In this document: piece by piece, positions 62,583 to 64,000 of the stretch | Layout: each line of letters opens with the position of its first letter | How positions within the stretch are numbered: position 1 is the first letter of the stretch | Assembly: GCA_043228905.1 (NCBI GenBank) | Contig: JBHGNT010000001.1 | Coordinates: forward strand, 21,700,001 to 21,764,000 | DNA from: Azolla caroliniana | Taxonomy: Eukaryota; Polypodiophyta | Direction of reading: 5' to 3' | DNA: 64,000 nucleotides | Made by a program: the position numbers and the translations under genes | Notes under the pieces: model-generated | Told to the model about the DNA's origin: nothing | The model's database searches: none | The model's input: only the letters and a program-made list of their open reading frames with translations

Positions 62583-63077
62583 TTATGCATGTTCCACATT
62601 TGTCCTGATCGTCTCCTTGCTCAAGGCACTTTGACTCGTCACAATTTTTGTTTTATGTTTTTCTCCGCAAGCCTTTATCAGAATAATGACATTGACTACC
62701 CCATGTAGTACCTTCAAGTGCATGCCCACTTTGAGATCCTTATGCAACCATGCTCTATGTTTCTCACTTTGTCCAGATTCATGATACAATCCCATGTTAG
62801 AGTTGAAAATCTTCACATTAGCATCTTTGCTAGATGTTTTGATCACATCCTTCGAATCCTGATGGCTTGCTTGGCCATCGTTATCCCTTGTCATTCTTTG
62901 CCCAGATTCTTTGTTGTACACATCAACTTTTGTCTGTATGCGATGCTTGACCTCTTCCTCCCACACATAAGCTTCAACCCTTGCTTCTTCGTCGTCACTG
63001 TGCTTCTCTTGGGTCTTACATTGGTTAATGCCCAAGTCTCCAGAACGAGTGTGGAGGGATCCATACATTTGCATCAT
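62583..63077 (-). CDS. N2 repeat-type ORF (unknown)
   Basis: 165 codons, minus strand, charged. Segments such as SLHTRSGDLGINQCKTQEKH and DDEEARVEAYVWEEEVKHRI follow the same order as N1 (STPILETSAVADQRETGETA, EESEAEANKVIRAG). The frame is short and N2 shows many stops elsewhere, so it may be a decayed version of a longer protein. No known domain. Confidence 0.4.
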   Translation of the reverse strand: MMQMYGSLHTRSGDLGINQCKTQEKHSDDEEARVEAYVWEEEVKHRIQTKVDVYNKESGQRMTRDNDGQASHQDSKDVIKTSSKDANVKIFNSNMGLYHESGQSEKHRAWLHKDLKVGMHLKVLHGVVNVIILIKACGEKHKTKIVTSQSALSKETIRTNVEHA

Positions 63078-63830
63078 CCGCCTTTTTCGTGTCGCACTTA
63101 CCCATTTCCATCTTAAAGTTGTTCAAATCAGCATTGACCTTTGCTTCCTCGCCACCAGTTTCTGTCTCTTGGGTCTTACCTCGGTTAATGCCTAAGTCTC
63201 TAGAACAATTGCGGGGAAAGGCTCTTCATGGCCATTCACCATCTTCGTCTTGACGTCATTTTCCATAGCTATCTCTTCAAACTCATGGGCCTCATACCCA
63301 TTGATCCTTTTTATTGAGCAATCCTTTATTAAGTTTCTCTCTTCATCGCATGTATTAGTTTCGACCTTCGGTTCTTCGCCATCACCTCCCGTCTTTTGGG
63401 TCTTACATCGGTTCTCAGACGCAATTGCCCAAGTCTCTGGAACAAGTGTGGAGAAAATTTGGCCGTCATCATTATCTGTATTATCTTGGTCCTTCTATTC
63501 CTTTTCGCCACCAACCATCTCGTGGGTCTCACATTGGTTCCCAGACGCAAGTGCCCAAGTCTCTAGATGAAGTGTTAGGAAAGTCTCCACATGACCATCT
63601 GCCATCGACTCAGCCATAGCCATCTCCGACTCGATGTTGTTTTTCGTGGCTATCTCTTCAATCTCATGGGCCTTGCACCCATTGACCCTCTTGATCTAAC
63701 AAGCTTCGATTATGCTTCTCTCTTTAGCTTCGACCTTTGGTTCTTCGCCATCACCTTCCGTCTCTTGGGTCTCAAGTTGGTTAGCGGACCCAACTGCCCA
63801 AGTCTTTCGAACAAGTGCGGAGAAAATCTG
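63005..63830. repeat. Degenerate repeats in N2
   Basis: A motif of about 60 bp beginning GGGTCTTACATTGGTTAATG or similar, followed by CCCAAGTCTCTGGAACAAGT and GTGGAGA, occurs near 63010, 63170, 63408, 63530 and 63768. It corresponds to GGTCTCACACCGGCTCTCGG, GAGTCTCTAGGACCAGTGTG in N1. The two elements therefore share a repeat array despite very different GC content. Confidence 0.65.
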
Positions 63831-64000
63831 GCCATGGTCATTGTCGACGCTTATTATCTTGTTCATAGCCTCTTCCTCGATGTTGATTTTAGTGGCTAGA
63901 TCCTTCATCAAGTCGATCTCACACTCTTTATCTCCCTTAATGCAAGCTTAGTTTTGGCTTGCTCCTTCATCATCCGATGTTTCAAACATGATGCGCATCC

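Larger units (their letters stand above)
61376..64000 (-). mobile_element. Ty3-like element N2, runs off the window
   Basis: LTR 61376-62346, then a polypurine tract and 3' UTR shared with R and N1 (62347-62410), then an internal region with degenerate repeats to the window end. The left flank is ACGT (61372-61375), again a CG-centred 4 bases; the other end is outside. No gag or pol recognised in the visible part. Minus-strand frames here contain the repeat-protein core also seen in N1, so N2 is probably a non-autonomous relative using an R-like LTR. Confidence 0.78.

Overview
The window is nuclear DNA of a plant, almost certainly a land plant. It is packed with Ty1/copia and Ty3/gypsy LTR retrotransposons and LINEs. 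It carries one apparently intact, intronless mTERF-type organellar gene, a PPR gene fragment and an EF-2 fragment, and several copia primer-binding sites match initiator tRNA-Met (TGGTATCAGAG). I saw no prokaryotic operons, ribosome binding sites or CRISPR arrays. The species cannot be named from this sequence alone.

Layout. 1-816: 3' end of a + strand copia element with its LTR. 817-11999: minus-strand copia 'M1', split by composite element 'X' (2672-9878), which itself carries three LTRs and two internal pieces of a Ty3-like family. 12000-38640: a + strand copia 'P', dispersed in three pieces (12000-12628, about 22266-24869, 38355-38640). Its first gap holds LINE 'L1m' (about 12626-22265), which holds non-autonomous Ty3-like 'N1' (14687-19874). 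Its second gap holds minus-strand copia 'Q' (24870-38354), which holds the nearly full-length Ty3-like element 'R' (27799-35412). 38640-42284 is the only gene-like interval: the mTERF gene on the minus strand, followed by a perfect 74-bp inverted repeat. 42285-54075 is a mosaic of minus-strand copia pieces (U, T, E, F) enclosing a PPR fragment. 54540-56763 is a + strand LINE fragment 'L2p'. 57111-61375 has copia pieces G and H and an EF-2 fragment. 61376-64000 is the start of a second Ty3-like non-autonomous element 'N2'.

Biology. The most unusual material is the Ty3-like family (R, N1, N2 and the X-borne copies). Its LTRs begin TGTC and end GACA, its priming site fits tRNA-Trp, and its protease has D-H-G where D-T/S-G is usual. 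Every insertion I can read sits at a 4-bp target of the form R-C-G-K. At three sites the 4-bp size is proven: removing the element and one target copy restores the host element's reading frame (N1, R) or matches an empty site in the window (X). R supplies gag, protease, reverse transcriptase, RNase H and integrase. N1 and N2 replace pol with a repeat-containing reading frame that the two share. The two LINEs share a 3' hairpin followed by a tetranucleotide tail instead of poly(A).

Most coding regions are broken by stops and frameshifts. Coordinates of element ends with TG/CA termini or target duplications are exact to a base or two; other boundaries are approximate and marked so.
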